From Thozetella sp. PMI_491 (Eukaryota; Ascomycota; Sordariomycetes; Chaetosphaeriales; Chaetosphaeriaceae): 64,000 nt of DNA. A program made the position numbers and the translations under genes. Shown one piece after another: positions 1 to 10,589 of this stretch (the stretch's first letter is position 1; the number at the start of each line of letters is the position of its first letter). Location of the stretch: NCBI GenBank assembly GCA_021432635.1, contig MU270064.1, positions 295,166 through 359,165 on the forward strand, in the 5' to 3' direction. The notes beneath the pieces are model-generated. The model had not been told where the DNA came from. It ran no database searches and was given only the letters and a program-made list of their open reading frames with translations.

Positions 1-1617
1 GAGAAGACGGCTCAAAAGAAGGCGACACTGCCAAGGCAAGAGACACGGAGGCGTCGGATGGGCTTGGGTGGGTGCAGCGTTAGAGTGCGCAGACGATACG
101 TGTGCGGTGCATTGATTACCTAGATGGGCAGGGGCTTGGGTGGCCAGCTTTTTGGACTACATATAGTCGCCATAGCGCGAACGTCCGTACATGGCTCTGT
201 CTCTCGTCCCCCGCCCGGCGGCGGGTTAGAAAGACGCGTTGATACCACATGGTTCTGGGTTGGCTGGCCGGCAGCAGTAGCTAGCAGCAGCAACGGCGAC
301 AACAGCAACAGAGAGCGGAAGGAGGAGGCTCGTGGTAGAGAGACAGGGGCATGTAAACAAAGCAGCAGGCGCAGGAGAAATGAGAAAGCCACCTCAAGGA
401 ACCGCTCTGGAGCCGCCGTGACCCCCGCGCAAAATCGGTTCGTCCCTACGTCGCATAGCTCCTGCGTCAAAACCCCTGTCGGCGTGCATGCTGCCGTCGG
501 GAATTTTTTGCTCTCCGAACTGGTTCGGCCTGGAATCGTCCCGGGCCTAGGCCGGCGTGCAGGATGGGATGGTTTATGCTTACCTGTGCAGTACCTAACT
601 ACCTACCTTGCCTTAGCTATTCTCCTATTTTCCGCTTGATACCACATCCCTGCCACAGTAGGTCAGGTCATAGGGGTTAGGGTTGAAGCTCCAGTACTCA
701 AAGTTAACGTTAGTCGTGCATACCTAGCTGCTGTAGCTGCTTGTAGCTGCTGCTCCAACTGAGGCCGGGGGAGCGAACCCGCGTCCTACGCTGGCCAGTG
801 AGTGAGTGCCTGGGTCATGTATTTTATTCTCCGAGGCAGCATAAAGAGCGGGGCAGGTCTCGGCGCTGGAGAAGCGGATGCAATGCACCGTCCTTGACAA
901 ATGGAAGCGCCGTGGGCGTGTTCACTTCACCCCGCTTGTGCGCTGTCAGGCGGTGGGTTGTGTCACGCCCCTCTTGCGGCTGATATGCGACAGCGCCACC
1001 CCATGCGCTAACTCGCCCCGCTGCTAGGCGGCCTTGCAGCGCCAGTAGCCAGCGGAGGCAGATTTCGAAGTCACTCCAATGCCTTGCTGCTGCCGAGGCA
1101 CCCGACATATCGAGCTTTACTCTAGCTCTCTATCAACGCTGTCCTGCCCCAAGCCAAGCAGGCCCTCAGTGGAGTGATCGTTGCCCACAGTGGTGCTTGG
1201 TGCCTTGGCCGGCGCATCGAGCAAGGCGACTCTGCAGGTGTCGGAAGGAGATGGGACGAACCGCCCTTCTGGTCCTGGTCAGAGTACGCTGTGCAGGACT
1301 TGGCTGCCTCTAGCTCCCTGCCGTCTGCAGCGGATGCGGCTGAACAGGCACGAACGCTCTCCCCTTGTTGTGGCTTCTTGGCCGCGCCCTCCCCCACGTT
1401 GGCGTTGGGACGGAAGCTGGTTCCCTAGCTTGGGCGGTGCTGCTGGCGGGTGACAGATTCGTACGACGACAATTTCAATAAAGTCCCTGGAGAGCCCCTC
1501 CCCGGACGTGCAAGACGCCCAGCTCCTCTGCTGCAGCTGCCTCTCAACCCCCCAAGACGCCGCTGGTAACCGTGTTGACCGCAAGCAAAGCTCCCTCGCC
1601 CTCCTTCCCTGACCACG
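1..1617. other. Intergenic / upstream region of the 1618 gene
   Basis: I see no gene that I can support here. Open frames on both strands are low-complexity, lack recognisable domains and have no convincing splice signals. The last 100 bases before position 1618 are pyrimidine-rich, as in many fungal 5' leaders. No upstream in-frame NTPase exon for the next gene was found. Confidence 0.5.
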
Positions 1618-4272
1618 ATGGCGAGCTTGAACCACGGCCGCTTCCGGGCGGAGCTGGAAAGCCTGGTGCAGGCCCACCAGGACCGGCGCGACCTCGACCT
1701 GGCCCGGTCGGCTCTGATGTGGCTCTCGGTCGCCCAGCGGCCGCTCCGCGCTCATGAGGTCTGGGTCGCCCTCCAGGTAGCCGACTCCAGAGACATGGAG
1801 CACATCGAGCGCCTGCTCACCGACCCCGCCTATGCCGACGACCAGAAGGCCGCCGCCTCGCTGGAGAACCTCCTGCACCGGCTCGTGGCCCTGACACCCG
1901 ACGTCGAGGACCCACGCAGGGTCGTCGCCGCTCTCTGCGACGCCGAGCTGCAGACGTTCCTCCACCACCTCGGCGCCGAGGACGGGTCGGACATGCTGCG
2001 CTCGCTCGCCTTCTCGTCGGCCCAGGCCCATGCCATGGCTGCCAGCGTCGCCATGGTCATCTGCTCGGTGACCGCCCTGCGGCTGGCGCACGTGCACGAC
2101 CGGAACAGCGCCTCGGGCTTGGTGCTCTATGCCTGGAACCATTGGAGCGCGCATCTGGCCGTGTCGGGCATCTCGCTTGCCCACGAGAGCGCCGCCGGCC
2201 TCGTCGAGAGCATGATTTACGGGGTTTGCATCGACATACTTGCCTTCCTGCTATCGCTCAATGACTTCATCACCGGACCGATCGACTTCCCAGCAACCGA
2301 TAACCGGCCGGAGTGGGCAGTCCGAGTCAAGCATATCCAAGACATTCTCGAGCGGCCGTTGGTCCTGCTATCTTCCGTGACTAAATACGAAGGGTACGCC
2401 TCGTCCCTGCAGAGCGCCCGCCAAACCTTTGACGCTTGGAAGTATTCCGGGGGCCCCTCTCCCGCTCCGGGAAAGACAGAGAGCGGATCCGTGCCGTTCC
2501 TGGAGAACACGGGGCTCTTGGTTCCCTTGCGTGCAGCAGAGTCCAAGGTCGAAACTCTGCGCATCGACAAGGTCTTGCGAGACGCCGAGCCGGCGCTTGG
2601 GCGCGGCGATAGGCAACTGGTTCGAGCCTTCGCTGAGATTTCGAGAAGCCTCCGCTGCCTCGCCGTGGCACTAGCGCCTGCTCCGATCTATGATCAGCTC
2701 TTGAACCAACACACGGCACCCTGGTCGCCGCTTGACGTGCTCGTCAATGCGGCGAACTGGATGGAGGCGGTGGCCAGCTACCCGTTCTGGAACGAGATGC
2801 CGCAAGAGAGCGCCTACGACCCCTTGCTTATCACCGACACCAATGACGCAAACTACGAAGCGGCAGCCCTGGTGCTTGGCCGGCTTCAGTCGGGGTTGGG
2901 TCGCCCCAAAAAGTCGACGCCGCGGCTGCCTGCCTCGCGCTCCTTCCAGTTCCATGCCGGCCTGTCTCGGCCGCGGTGGCTCGTGGCTTCCTTCCTGGAC
3001 AAGGTCAAGGCGCCCCGAGGGCAGACCACCTTTACAATCAACGACCTGCGGCTGCTCCGCCAGCGCACCTCATCCTTTCAGAGCTTCCCGGCCGAGATGC
3101 AGGCTGGGGGGGACTCGCTGCGGTTTCTGTACCGCTTAGTCCCCAATTCGCTCCGTCGCCTCTACCACCGGAGGGTCGCCCCGTTCTTCGCCAGCGGCTT
3201 CTTCCAATCGATCGACGAGTTCAGCTCCGGGCTCTTCACCGGGGGCGTGGCCCAGAACTGGCCGCTCCTGAAGTCTGCCATCCTTGCTGATGGGTACCGC
3301 ACCGCTGGCGTATACTTTGGCATCGCCGTCCTGCTGCATCAGATCCGGCGCATGCTCCTCCCGTGGCTCTGCGCTTACATGTGGTACAGCCCGCTTGAAG
3401 ATCTCCGGGTGGCTCTATCTAACCCCGATTTCTTCCTTGAGGAAGCCTTATCCTTCTCCTGGACGTGGGCCCTCTTCATGTACGGCCAGAAGCTCGTCTG
3501 TGACGTGGCGGGAGGCCTGGCCATGGGTCTCTTGATCTTGAACAACGGCCGGGTGCCGGCGGAGACCATCGAAACCTTGCGCGACTCGCCTTCCCTCATA
3601 CCCTACTTTGAGCGATTCATGGAAGTTTGCAAAGTGGGCTACATTGCCTGGGCATTTGCCACTATCGAATACGTGCTGGCCCGCGCCATCAATACGTACT
3701 CGTTTGGCATTGCCTACTGGAAGCTACTCTCGGGCGGGGACGTCGAGCATCTGGCCCTGGGCAACATACTGAAGGAGAACTGGACCAAACTACCTCTGAA
3801 CGCGTGGCAGATGTTTTATTATCTGCGGAGCGCCGTGTGGCCGCTGCTTTGGTCCTCAGTATTATGTGCCGTACTAGGCCAGCCGGGTCTTCTAGCTATC
3901 GTGCTCACGACTGTGGGCGGTGTCTGGGCCATCCTCAAATACCGCAGCAAGGTCTTCATTGCGCTCGAGGTCAGCGGTTTCTTCATCGCTCTGGGGCTTG
4001 CTGCCCTGTCCGGTATCCTCCTCCTCGTCGAGTTTGTCGACGACCCGGTGGGTCTCAAGGCAAGCACAACTCGGATGCGCAAGCGGGGGAACAAGGCCCG
4101 CAAAGATCTGCCCCCGGGTGCGAATGCCCGGACCCAGATTCTCAGCAGGCGACCGGCACCGCCTGTGATGCGGCCATTGTCCGCAGCGGTCATGGCGGAG
4201 AAGCAGAGCTCGGTGGACCAACTGCCGATAGACACCTCGTCTGGAGTGGTCCAGAGAACTAAGGAGGAGTAA
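1618..4272 (+). CDS. Large multi-spanning membrane protein with NLR-type winged-helix-like N-terminus
   Basis: Single-exon gene of 884 residues; the ATG follows a pyrimidine-rich leader. I do not recognise a named family for the whole protein. Residues about 30-50 (ALMWLSVAQRPLRAHEVWVA) resemble the winged-helix segment that follows the NACHT NTPase in fungal NLR-like proteins, where a phrase such as 'WLxxAxRPLxxxEL' is typical. The phrase YAWNHWSAH at about 164-172 also recalls that class. No P-loop, ankyrin, WD or TPR repeat follows. From about residue 560 the chain becomes strongly hydrophobic, with likely membrane spans near 560-590, 610-640, 670-700, 735-770 and 780-815. The basic, polar tail (KRGNKARK, near 835) should be cytosolic. 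Base composition matches the neighbours. Function is unknown; a membrane-tethered NLR derivative is inference only. Confidence 0.75.
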   Translation: MASLNHGRFRAELESLVQAHQDRRDLDLARSALMWLSVAQRPLRAHEVWVALQVADSRDMEHIERLLTDPAYADDQKAAASLENLLHRLVALTPDVEDPRRVVAALCDAELQTFLHHLGAEDGSDMLRSLAFSSAQAHAMAASVAMVICSVTALRLAHVHDRNSASGLVLYAWNHWSAHLAVSGISLAHESAAGLVESMIYGVCIDILAFLLSLNDFITGPIDFPATDNRPEWAVRVKHIQDILERPLVLLSSVTKYEGYASSLQSARQTFDAWKYSGGPSPAPGKTESGSVPFLENTGLLVPLRAAESKVETLRIDKVLRDAEPALGRGDRQLVRAFAEISRSLRCLAVALAPAPIYDQLLNQHTAPWSPLDVLVNAANWMEAVASYPFWNEMPQESAYDPLLITDTNDANYEAAALVLGRLQSGLGRPKKSTPRLPASRSFQFHAGLSRPRWLVASFLDKVKAPRGQTTFTINDLRLLRQRTSSFQSFPAEMQAGGDSLRFLYRLVPNSLRRLYHRRVAPFFASGFFQSIDEFSSGLFTGGVAQNWPLLKSAILADGYRTAGVYFGIAVLLHQIRRMLLPWLCAYMWYSPLEDLRVALSNPDFFLEEALSFSWTWALFMYGQKLVCDVAGGLAMGLLILNNGRVPAETIETLRDSPSLIPYFERFMEVCKVGYIAWAFATIEYVLARAINTYSFGIAYWKLLSGGDVEHLALGNILKENWTKLPLNAWQMFYYLRSAVWPLLWSSVLCAVLGQPGLLAIVLTTVGGVWAILKYRSKVFIALEVSGFFIALGLAALSGILLLVEFVDDPVGLKASTTRMRKRGNKARKDLPPGANARTQILSRRPAPPVMRPLSAAVMAEKQSSVDQLPIDTSSGVVQRTKEE

Positions 4273-4930
4273 TGGAGACGTCTGGAGCTCTGAGGCTGTA
4301 TGTATGATGAGAAGCGGCCCCTCGAAGAGGAGGAATTCCAGAATGTAATGTACATGTCCGCCGGTCTCTCGCATCAACCCTAGGGTAGAACGACGCCAAC
4401 AAATGTATTTTGTCAAAACCCGTAGCCGGAGATCCCCTCCGTCGTGTAAACGGAGACCCCTGAGAAAAGTGGGCCCAATGTGCTCAGTGGAACGGAGCTA
4501 GCATTGAGCCCGGTCGTCGCCTCACCAACATGGAGCTACAGCCACCAAAGCCCGGGCCATGACCATGACTTTCCGTCCTTTGCTGTCCTTTTTTTGCTCA
4601 GACAGCCGATACCTCCACCTCGCTACGTTGTGTAATGCATCACGGTTGTGCCTTTCCATGATTGGCCTGCCACTGGCCGAATCGGCTCCGAAGGAAACCG
4701 TACTGTGCCGCGTTAACCGGAAAATCTCGCTAGCAGGATCGCCATCGCGGCGATAGGGGCCTACGGCCGCTAAAAGCTGCTCTGCACGCGCCTCCGAGCC
4801 CGGTCCGAGACTGACGTGACACCCGGCGGCCAACCACGGCGCGGGACGGGAGGGCCCTCGATCTGCGGTCTCGAGGGCCAATCGCCAGAGTATTTAAGAC
4901 GAGAGGAAACGCCGGCAATTGCTCTCCGCC
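4273..4930. other. Intergenic region with promoter of the 4931 gene
   Basis: No gene is supported here. The right end carries a CCAAT box and a TATA-like element (listed separately) just before the methyltransferase start. Confidence 0.5.
4877..4898 (+). promoter_or_regulatory. CCAAT box plus TATA-like element
   Basis: A CCAAT motif (4879-4883) is followed by TATTTAAG (4891-4898), 33 bases before the ATG at 4931. The order and spacing look like a core promoter with a short leader. This is a motif match only; no start-site data exist in the sequence. Confidence 0.4.
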
Positions 4931-6026
4931 ATGTTCGTGCGGAAGCTCTTGGGCAGACGCACACCCGAGCCGCCACCTATTAGCCCTGCACAGACCGAGA
5001 AGGGTCCAGAACAAGCAAAGACAAAGCCAAGCACCCCGCAACACCAGCTCGAGCCAAAGCTCCCGCTAAAAGAAGCAATGCCCGAAGTAGATACCCTAGA
5101 GGAGCGGTTGACGAACCCTAAGCTCCAAGGCCGGTTTCAGGAGAACCCTGATCCAGACCGGGTGTTGCTGGGGAGAGCCTGGGAGCTGCTGGAAGGGTAC
5201 AGCAACATCCCCGAGGACCAGATCGAACCTCACGTCAAAGCTGTTGTAGGTATTGCCTTTCCCATACACAGAGCTCACGGCTGACCGAGATGTGCAGCGA
5301 GACAAGGCTTGGGCCATCTTCCCGTACGGCTGCATCGGTCGCTGGCGCTTCCTGGATCTCTACCTGCCCGGCACGCCGCAGTACCCTGGCATCCTGCAGC
5401 GTATCAAGGACGGGGAGACCTTCCTAGACTGTGGCTGCTGCTTCGGCCAGGCTCTCCGCCAGCTGGCGTTTGACGGCGCGCCTACCGAAAACCTCTACGG
5501 CTGCGACCTGCGCCAGGAGTTCCTGGACCTCGGATATGATCTCTTCAAGGACCGGGACACCTTCAAGGGCACCTTTGTCGCCGGCGACATGCTCGACCCG
5601 GATAACACCTCGCTCAAGGTGCTCGACGGGAAGCTGAACATCATCCACGCCGCGAGCTTCTTCCACCTCTTCGGGTGGGAGGACCAGGTCGACATCGGAG
5701 CGCGCATCATCCGCTTCTTCAAGCCTGGCGCCAAGAACGCCACTCTGATAGGCAGGCAGATCGGAAAATACGACCCGGTGGACCCTGAGGTGCACGCGCA
5801 GAGGGGGCTCGGCAGGTACCACCACAACCCGGAGAGCTTGCAGAAGCTGTGGGACGAGATCGGGGTCAAGACGGGCACGAAGTGGAAGGTCGAGATGGCG
5901 GTTCTGGAGGAGTCGCCAGTGCAGGGCGAGCGCGAGGGAGACGCGAGGAGGGTCGTGATTCGCTTCGTGGTGGTGAGGGTTGACCAGGGCTTGCTTAGTC
6001 GAGTTGTAGACAAGATACTGTCATAA
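4931..6026 (+). CDS. Class I SAM-dependent methyltransferase (AusD/Trt5-like)
   Basis: Two exons, 4931-5245 and 5298-6026, joined by a 52-bp intron (GTAGGT...GTGCAG) in phase 0, give 347 residues. Translation starts at MFVRKLLGRR. The SAM-binding motif I is FLDCGCCFGQ (residues 147-156). It is followed by NLYGCDLRQEFLDLGYDLF, where the acidic residue should bind the SAM ribose, and by an acidic motif GDMLD. This pattern (FLDxGCCxGQ, YGxDLxxxF) is, from memory, shared with fungal methyltransferases such as AusD and Trt5 that modify meroterpenoids. The N-terminal 60 residues are Pro/Lys-rich and look disordered. No terpenoid or polyketide synthase lies nearby, so the substrate is unknown. Family membership is good; assignment to a pathway is not possible. 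Confidence 0.85.
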
Positions 6027-6317
6027 AAAGGGGGCAATTGCACTACCAGCTAAGTCGGACCTATACGATCAAGAGAAAACATACAGCGAACTCGTCAATG
6101 AGTTCGAGGCAAGTAGCATTGTTCCATCTTCCCCGTACCGAGGCAAAACTAGCTGTGACTACACTTCAACCTGAGCTCTGCGTGTAGGTCCATGGTCTCA
6201 TTCTAAACAGTATACTGGTACAAGTCCCTGGAGCGCCTACTCTGCGCCTCATGTAGGGCTAGAGGCTGATTAACGTCAGCATCTTTCTCTCCTACACATA
6301 TAATTCGTGCCTGCAAC

Positions 6318-7888
6318 TTACAGCCATGCAATCTCGGGGTCTGGACCGGTTTGGGAGATGTAGTAGTCGTTCTCGAACTCCAGCTCTTCGGCGTAACGAT
6401 TGGGAAGCCAAAGCTCATCATCCTCCTCTTCTTCTGCCTCCAAAGCGTCATCATCGAAGGCAGGTACGTAAAGGCAGCCTCTGTTCTTTCGCACAAAAGA
6501 AAGATATTTCAGAGTAGGACAGGCGGAGAAAAATAGGCTCGGGTCTTCTTCGAGAGAAGGACAAAGAGCTGAATATTCTTGCTCATGGTCAGAGTTGAGG
6601 AAGCCGACATGTACAAAAGAATTATAATCATCAGGGTCAGGGTATAGTTCCTTGTCATCGTAATATTTGTCCCAGTCGATTACTTTCTCGTCGGTAATTA
6701 GTAGGTCTTCAAGCCGACGAAAACCCTCGAATTTCGATGCTACGTCCTAGAGAGAGGCTCTATTAGCAAAGACCAAGGCTGGCGTTGAATCAAGCGCGTC
6801 GTTATGAGTACCTCTGACTCTAGGTTTTCATCCTGCCAGTTCCCGTACAACTCCAGCACTTTGATGTCTGGCAGAATTTCTGCTATCTCTTCATACAGAA
6901 TCAAAGTCAGCTTGCATCTTGGGGCAGAGTGGACTTAAAAGGCCTACGCTCGACATCCTGAACAAGCCAGCCAGACAAGCTCAGGTCGTAGCCAAAGGAA
7001 GAGGTTCCAAACTGGAAAATTCTCAGATTCGTGAGGTATGGGAGGGTCGCAGCGGCCCGGAGCGCTGCGATGGTTGATTCCCGTTGGAGATGTCGCGGCT
7101 CCACTTCCTCATACTTGGGCTTAGGGCCTGGCCAGACAAGGTTAACACTGAAGGTCACCAAATTGGGAGACCCTCTAATGATGGGGGTGACATCATTCTC
7201 AAAAAGCGTCTCATCTTTCTCCAGCCTCTTGATCCCATCAACATCGAGGGTGTAACCCATCGGAGCCTCAGCGGATCGCTTGTAGATGCCCGACTGTGCC
7301 CCCAAGTCTACCGTTAAGCTCTTGATCTGGGGAAGCCGAAGTGGTCTATCGCGAAAGTAGGGGGTAAGTCTGCTAGAGGCTTCGCTGTCAATGAATGCCA
7401 GACCTATGAGCCCAGGACTCGACTCGAGAAGCCTCGCGAGGTCTTCGCAATTCCCGTTTGAGGGTACGATAGGCCTGTGACCGTCTGGGGCATGGTCCGC
7501 GGAAGGATACCAGGCAAGAGAAATGTGCCTGGTCGAAATGTGAACAATGTTTTATTGATTTTTCCCCCAGAGCTGTCTCATGTTGCACTTACCTGATGCA
7601 TGACAGAATCTGCGGACTTTGGGAAATGCTCGAGACTCGGCTCCAGTTTTCTGGATTGCCAAGATTGAAAATCATCCAGGCCAGCCGCTCTCCAAGAGCG
7701 ATGGATGCAAATTGCCTCGAGGTAAGCGAGAGAGACTTGAGGTCACGGAATCGGAGTCTTTGGGCGATCTCAAGAACTATTTCCGGTGGTAGCTGAGAGA
7801 CGGGAGCAGCACGCTTGTGATGGTTGTCATAGCCGACCGGGTTATGGTACGGGCGGCTGTTGCTGATGTCGGCCACTTGGGAGTCCAT
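6318..7888 (-). CDS. F-box protein with leucine-rich C-terminus; frame apparently broken
   Basis: Read on the minus strand from MDSQVADISN. Exon 1 (7593-7888) holds an F-box: LPPEIVLEIAQRLRFRDLKS at about residues 33-52. A 64-bp intron (7529-7592, GTAAGT...GACCAG) leads in frame to exon 2, with the LRR-like stretches CEDLARLLESSPGLIGLAF, IKSLTVDLG and YLTNLRIFQF. That frame hits TGA at 6907. The LRR reading resumes one base out of register (LTLILYEEIAEILPDIKVLE). It then passes through a clean 65-bp intron (6747-6811) into a 143-codon open exon rich in acidic residues, with its stop at 6318. A donor (GTAAGT) overlaps that stop, so the last few residues could differ. The protein would be an SCF ubiquitin-ligase adaptor. 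Either one base is inserted near 6905-6915 or an unusual intron was missed. Confidence 0.7.
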
Positions 7889-8804
7889 CGCGATCGATCA
7901 GAGGGGAATAGATGACTCTTATTGTACTTTGACGTGTATGGTGACTGGCGAAGGAAGTGCAAGAGAGGCGAGAATTCTCGGAGTGTTGCTAGCGAGAAGG
8001 TGATCATCAGAGTCAACGAGTCTCTGATGAAATCGATGGGGCCAAGGACGGGTGGGATAGGAAGACTTCCTGAAATATTCGCCGTTCACATAAGAGGGCA
8101 GTTGGCCGGAGGCGGCAAAAACAGTGGCAGAGGTTGGTCGCTCTTTCCTAAATGAATTTGCAGCTGCGAGAGAAGGGTGAAAGGATCTAGGACCGGGAAC
8201 CCTTTGTACATCTCCTGCACAAAGGCAAGCAAAACCCGCATTATGTCAACCATTACTGTAGAAGATTCCTAAGTATTCCAGTAGTTCTGTGAAGCCACCA
8301 AAGTAGATAAGTTGCTATCCATGCCGTCGCCGGCACCCGAGAATTTCGTTTTCTACCTGGTTCTCTACTTGGTTCTCATAAACACGCTCATAGGACGGGA
8401 TTATTGGCTATTTCAACAATTCTAGAATGCAAGCTGCATGCAAAAACCTACAAAAAGACTACCTGATTATGAGCCATGATAAAATTCTCACCATAACTTC
8501 ACGAAAGATCAAGGATATTTCGCTGCAGCCTGATGAGTTGGCATCACGCATCAAGTTCTGCGCCAAGCAGCGAGAGAATACAGGCCGCGCAGCAGGTTTT
8601 TACCGTCGCCTAGCCCTTATATGATGTTAGGTCATATGCTCTATAAGATGAGGAACGGTGCGAGGGCCAAGGAAGCGGTAGAAACAATGGTTCAAAGTCA
8701 GGCGACCCGGGTCGATCAAATGTGATCAAATATTGGTATCATTCATTATGTTCCGGCGTGTAATACGGCCGTACAATCTATTTGTGTACTATATTACGCG
8801 GCCG
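7889..8804. other. Intergenic, relatively AT-rich
   Basis: No gene is supported. A 65-codon plus-strand frame at 8427-8624 has no recognisable domain. The segment contains the promoter of the minus-strand F-box gene and the 3' end of the esterase gene. Confidence 0.45.
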
Positions 8805-10589
8805 CTACAGCAAGCGGGATGCCACCCAAACGAACCCAGCGCCATAGAGGGTAGCTTTTTCAAGAAGTAGTTGCCCAGCATCAGAAGTGGATGAGGTTGA
8901 TGAGGGTGCTGACGATGTCGTGGAAGTGGGCGCTGGCGCTGTCGAGTTTGTCGTGGTGATAGTAGCATGCTCAGCCTCGGCAATCTTATCCCAGAAATCG
9001 CATTCATTGTAGTCAATGGAAGGAAACGAGAAGTCGTCGCCGTCCACGCTAAGTCCGACTGGATTATTTGCTGTAAAGGCGGACCACTTGTCGCCGGGGC
9101 TAGCCTGCGCCGCCATCGAATCCCATGCACCAAGCATCAAAGCGCTGAGCCTCTTTTCACGTTTCGACAAGTTGCAGTTCCCATCAGGGCGAGGAAGACT
9201 GTCCACTTGACCAAAAATAAAAGGGATCTCGGCGGTATTGGTGGCACCGAGAAGATTGGGGGCTCCTGGTGTTTTTGGCACTGCTTTATTCCAGGCGCAG
9301 CTTGGGGTGTGGTTGAAGCTGTATGTCCACGCCTGCACCCCGCGGGTCTCCGCTGAAGCTAGAAGGCGTCTCGCGGGGCATCGGAAGTTGTACATAGTGG
9401 TAACAGCGGACATGGCGGAGAAGCTAGGGAAGGAAGTGAATGATTTTGATATGGGGTAGGTCTGGTTGACGAGGCTCGCGCTTTCAGGGCTGAACCTCGA
9501 GGAGAGGAAGGCGTCATACGAAGACTGGTCGAGCTTCAGAATGTCGTTGAGATACTTAGCAGCCACGAGCAGAGAACCGTCGTTGCCGTTAGACCCGACA
9601 ATGAATGGAACAATGGGCCCTTTCGGTTGGTTCGAGATGACGATTCCATCCAGCACTGGACCCAATGATACCGGAACGGTGACGTTGGAGAATGCGCCCT
9701 GGAAGGCGCCTACCATTGTGTTCATGTCGGTCGATCGCAAGCATGAGAGGTCGACGGTGCTACAGTTGAGTAGCTTGACGAAGGGATCCATCGCCTTGGT
9801 CTCTTCTGAGATGCTGGGTAAAGGGAAGTAAGAGCCTGACTCGAGGGCGGCCGAGTGCATCAGGGACTTGGCCTGCGGGAGGCTGCTGATCACCCAGGTG
9901 TCGTCGGCGCCGGCGGACTGTCCAAACAGCATCACCTTTGTGTGGTCGCCGCCGAACGCGCCAATGTTCTCTTGTATCCAGGACAGTGCGAGCATCTGGT
10001 CTTGAACTCCGTAGTTACCTGTCAGGCCGAGCGGCTCGTATGCGAGGAACCCCAATGGGCCAACCCGGTAGTTGATTGAGACTAGCACGGAGTTGGTGCT
10101 CGCAGAGCAGCCGTCGTAGAGCGCATTTGAGATGCCCCCAGCCTCGTTGGCTCCCCCGTACAACCATACCTTGACGGGCAACTTTGAACTGGTTGTCGCG
10201 TTGGCGGGCGCCCACACGTTCAAGAAGAGGCTACGCGGGCGGCAGGTTAGCAGGTAAGCGGAACATGGGGGGTTGCAAGCTTGGCTCTCTCACCAATTCT
10301 CTGAACCCACCCCCTCCGCGAACATGGAGTTGAACTGTGGGCAAGCTGGGGCGGCCTTGGTGGCATCGAGGGTGCCGTTGAAGGACTGCTGCCAGGGCTG
10401 TGGAGGTGCAAACCGTAGTTCGCCGACAGGGGCTTCTGCGTAGGGGATGGAGCGGAATGAGTTGACGGAGGTTGAGGAGCAACTTTCGCCTCGGACCGTG
10501 CCATTCTGTATCGTCACCAGCGGAGTATTGGCGTTCTGCGCAGAGACGACACTCGCGGCGGCGGCTGCGACAGCCAGCAGCGCATTCAT
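8805..10589 (-). CDS. Secreted type-B carboxylesterase, probably GPI-anchored, catalytic His missing
   Basis: Exons 10294-10589 and 8805-10230 are joined across a 63-bp intron (GTGAGA...GCGTAG), giving 573 residues. The join restores SENCLFLNVW, matching the SEDCL signature of type-B esterases. Residues 1-18 form a signal peptide (MNALLAVAAAAASVVSAQ). The nucleophile elbow is GQSAG with Ser at about 204. The acid residue lies in SNGNDGS (Asp near 316, where the family usually has Glu). The position that normally reads HTAEIPFVFG here reads NTAEIPFIFG: Asn near 430 replaces the His. The C-terminus is Ser/Thr-rich, followed by a short hydrophobic tail, consistent with a GPI-attachment signal. 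The protein folds as an alpha/beta hydrolase, but loss of the His predicts little or no esterase activity. A role in binding rather than catalysis is possible. Confidence 0.9.

Noticed and set aside
124..639. 171-codon open frame near the left end
   Set aside because: Low-complexity Arg/Ser-rich translation without domain, splice support or conserved start.
1279..2184. 301-codon minus-strand open frame
   Set aside because: It lies antisense to the GC-rich 1618-4272 gene. The composition (Arg/Gly/His-rich) is what an opposite-strand shadow gives, and no domain is visible.
7320..7345. Suspected second frameshift in the F-box gene
   Set aside because: Rereading the plus strand showed CCCCAG rather than CCCCAAG on the coding strand; the frame is continuous there (RLPQIKSLTVDLG).
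8427..8624. 65-codon plus-strand frame
   Set aside because: Too short, no domain, no splice partners; could not be supported.
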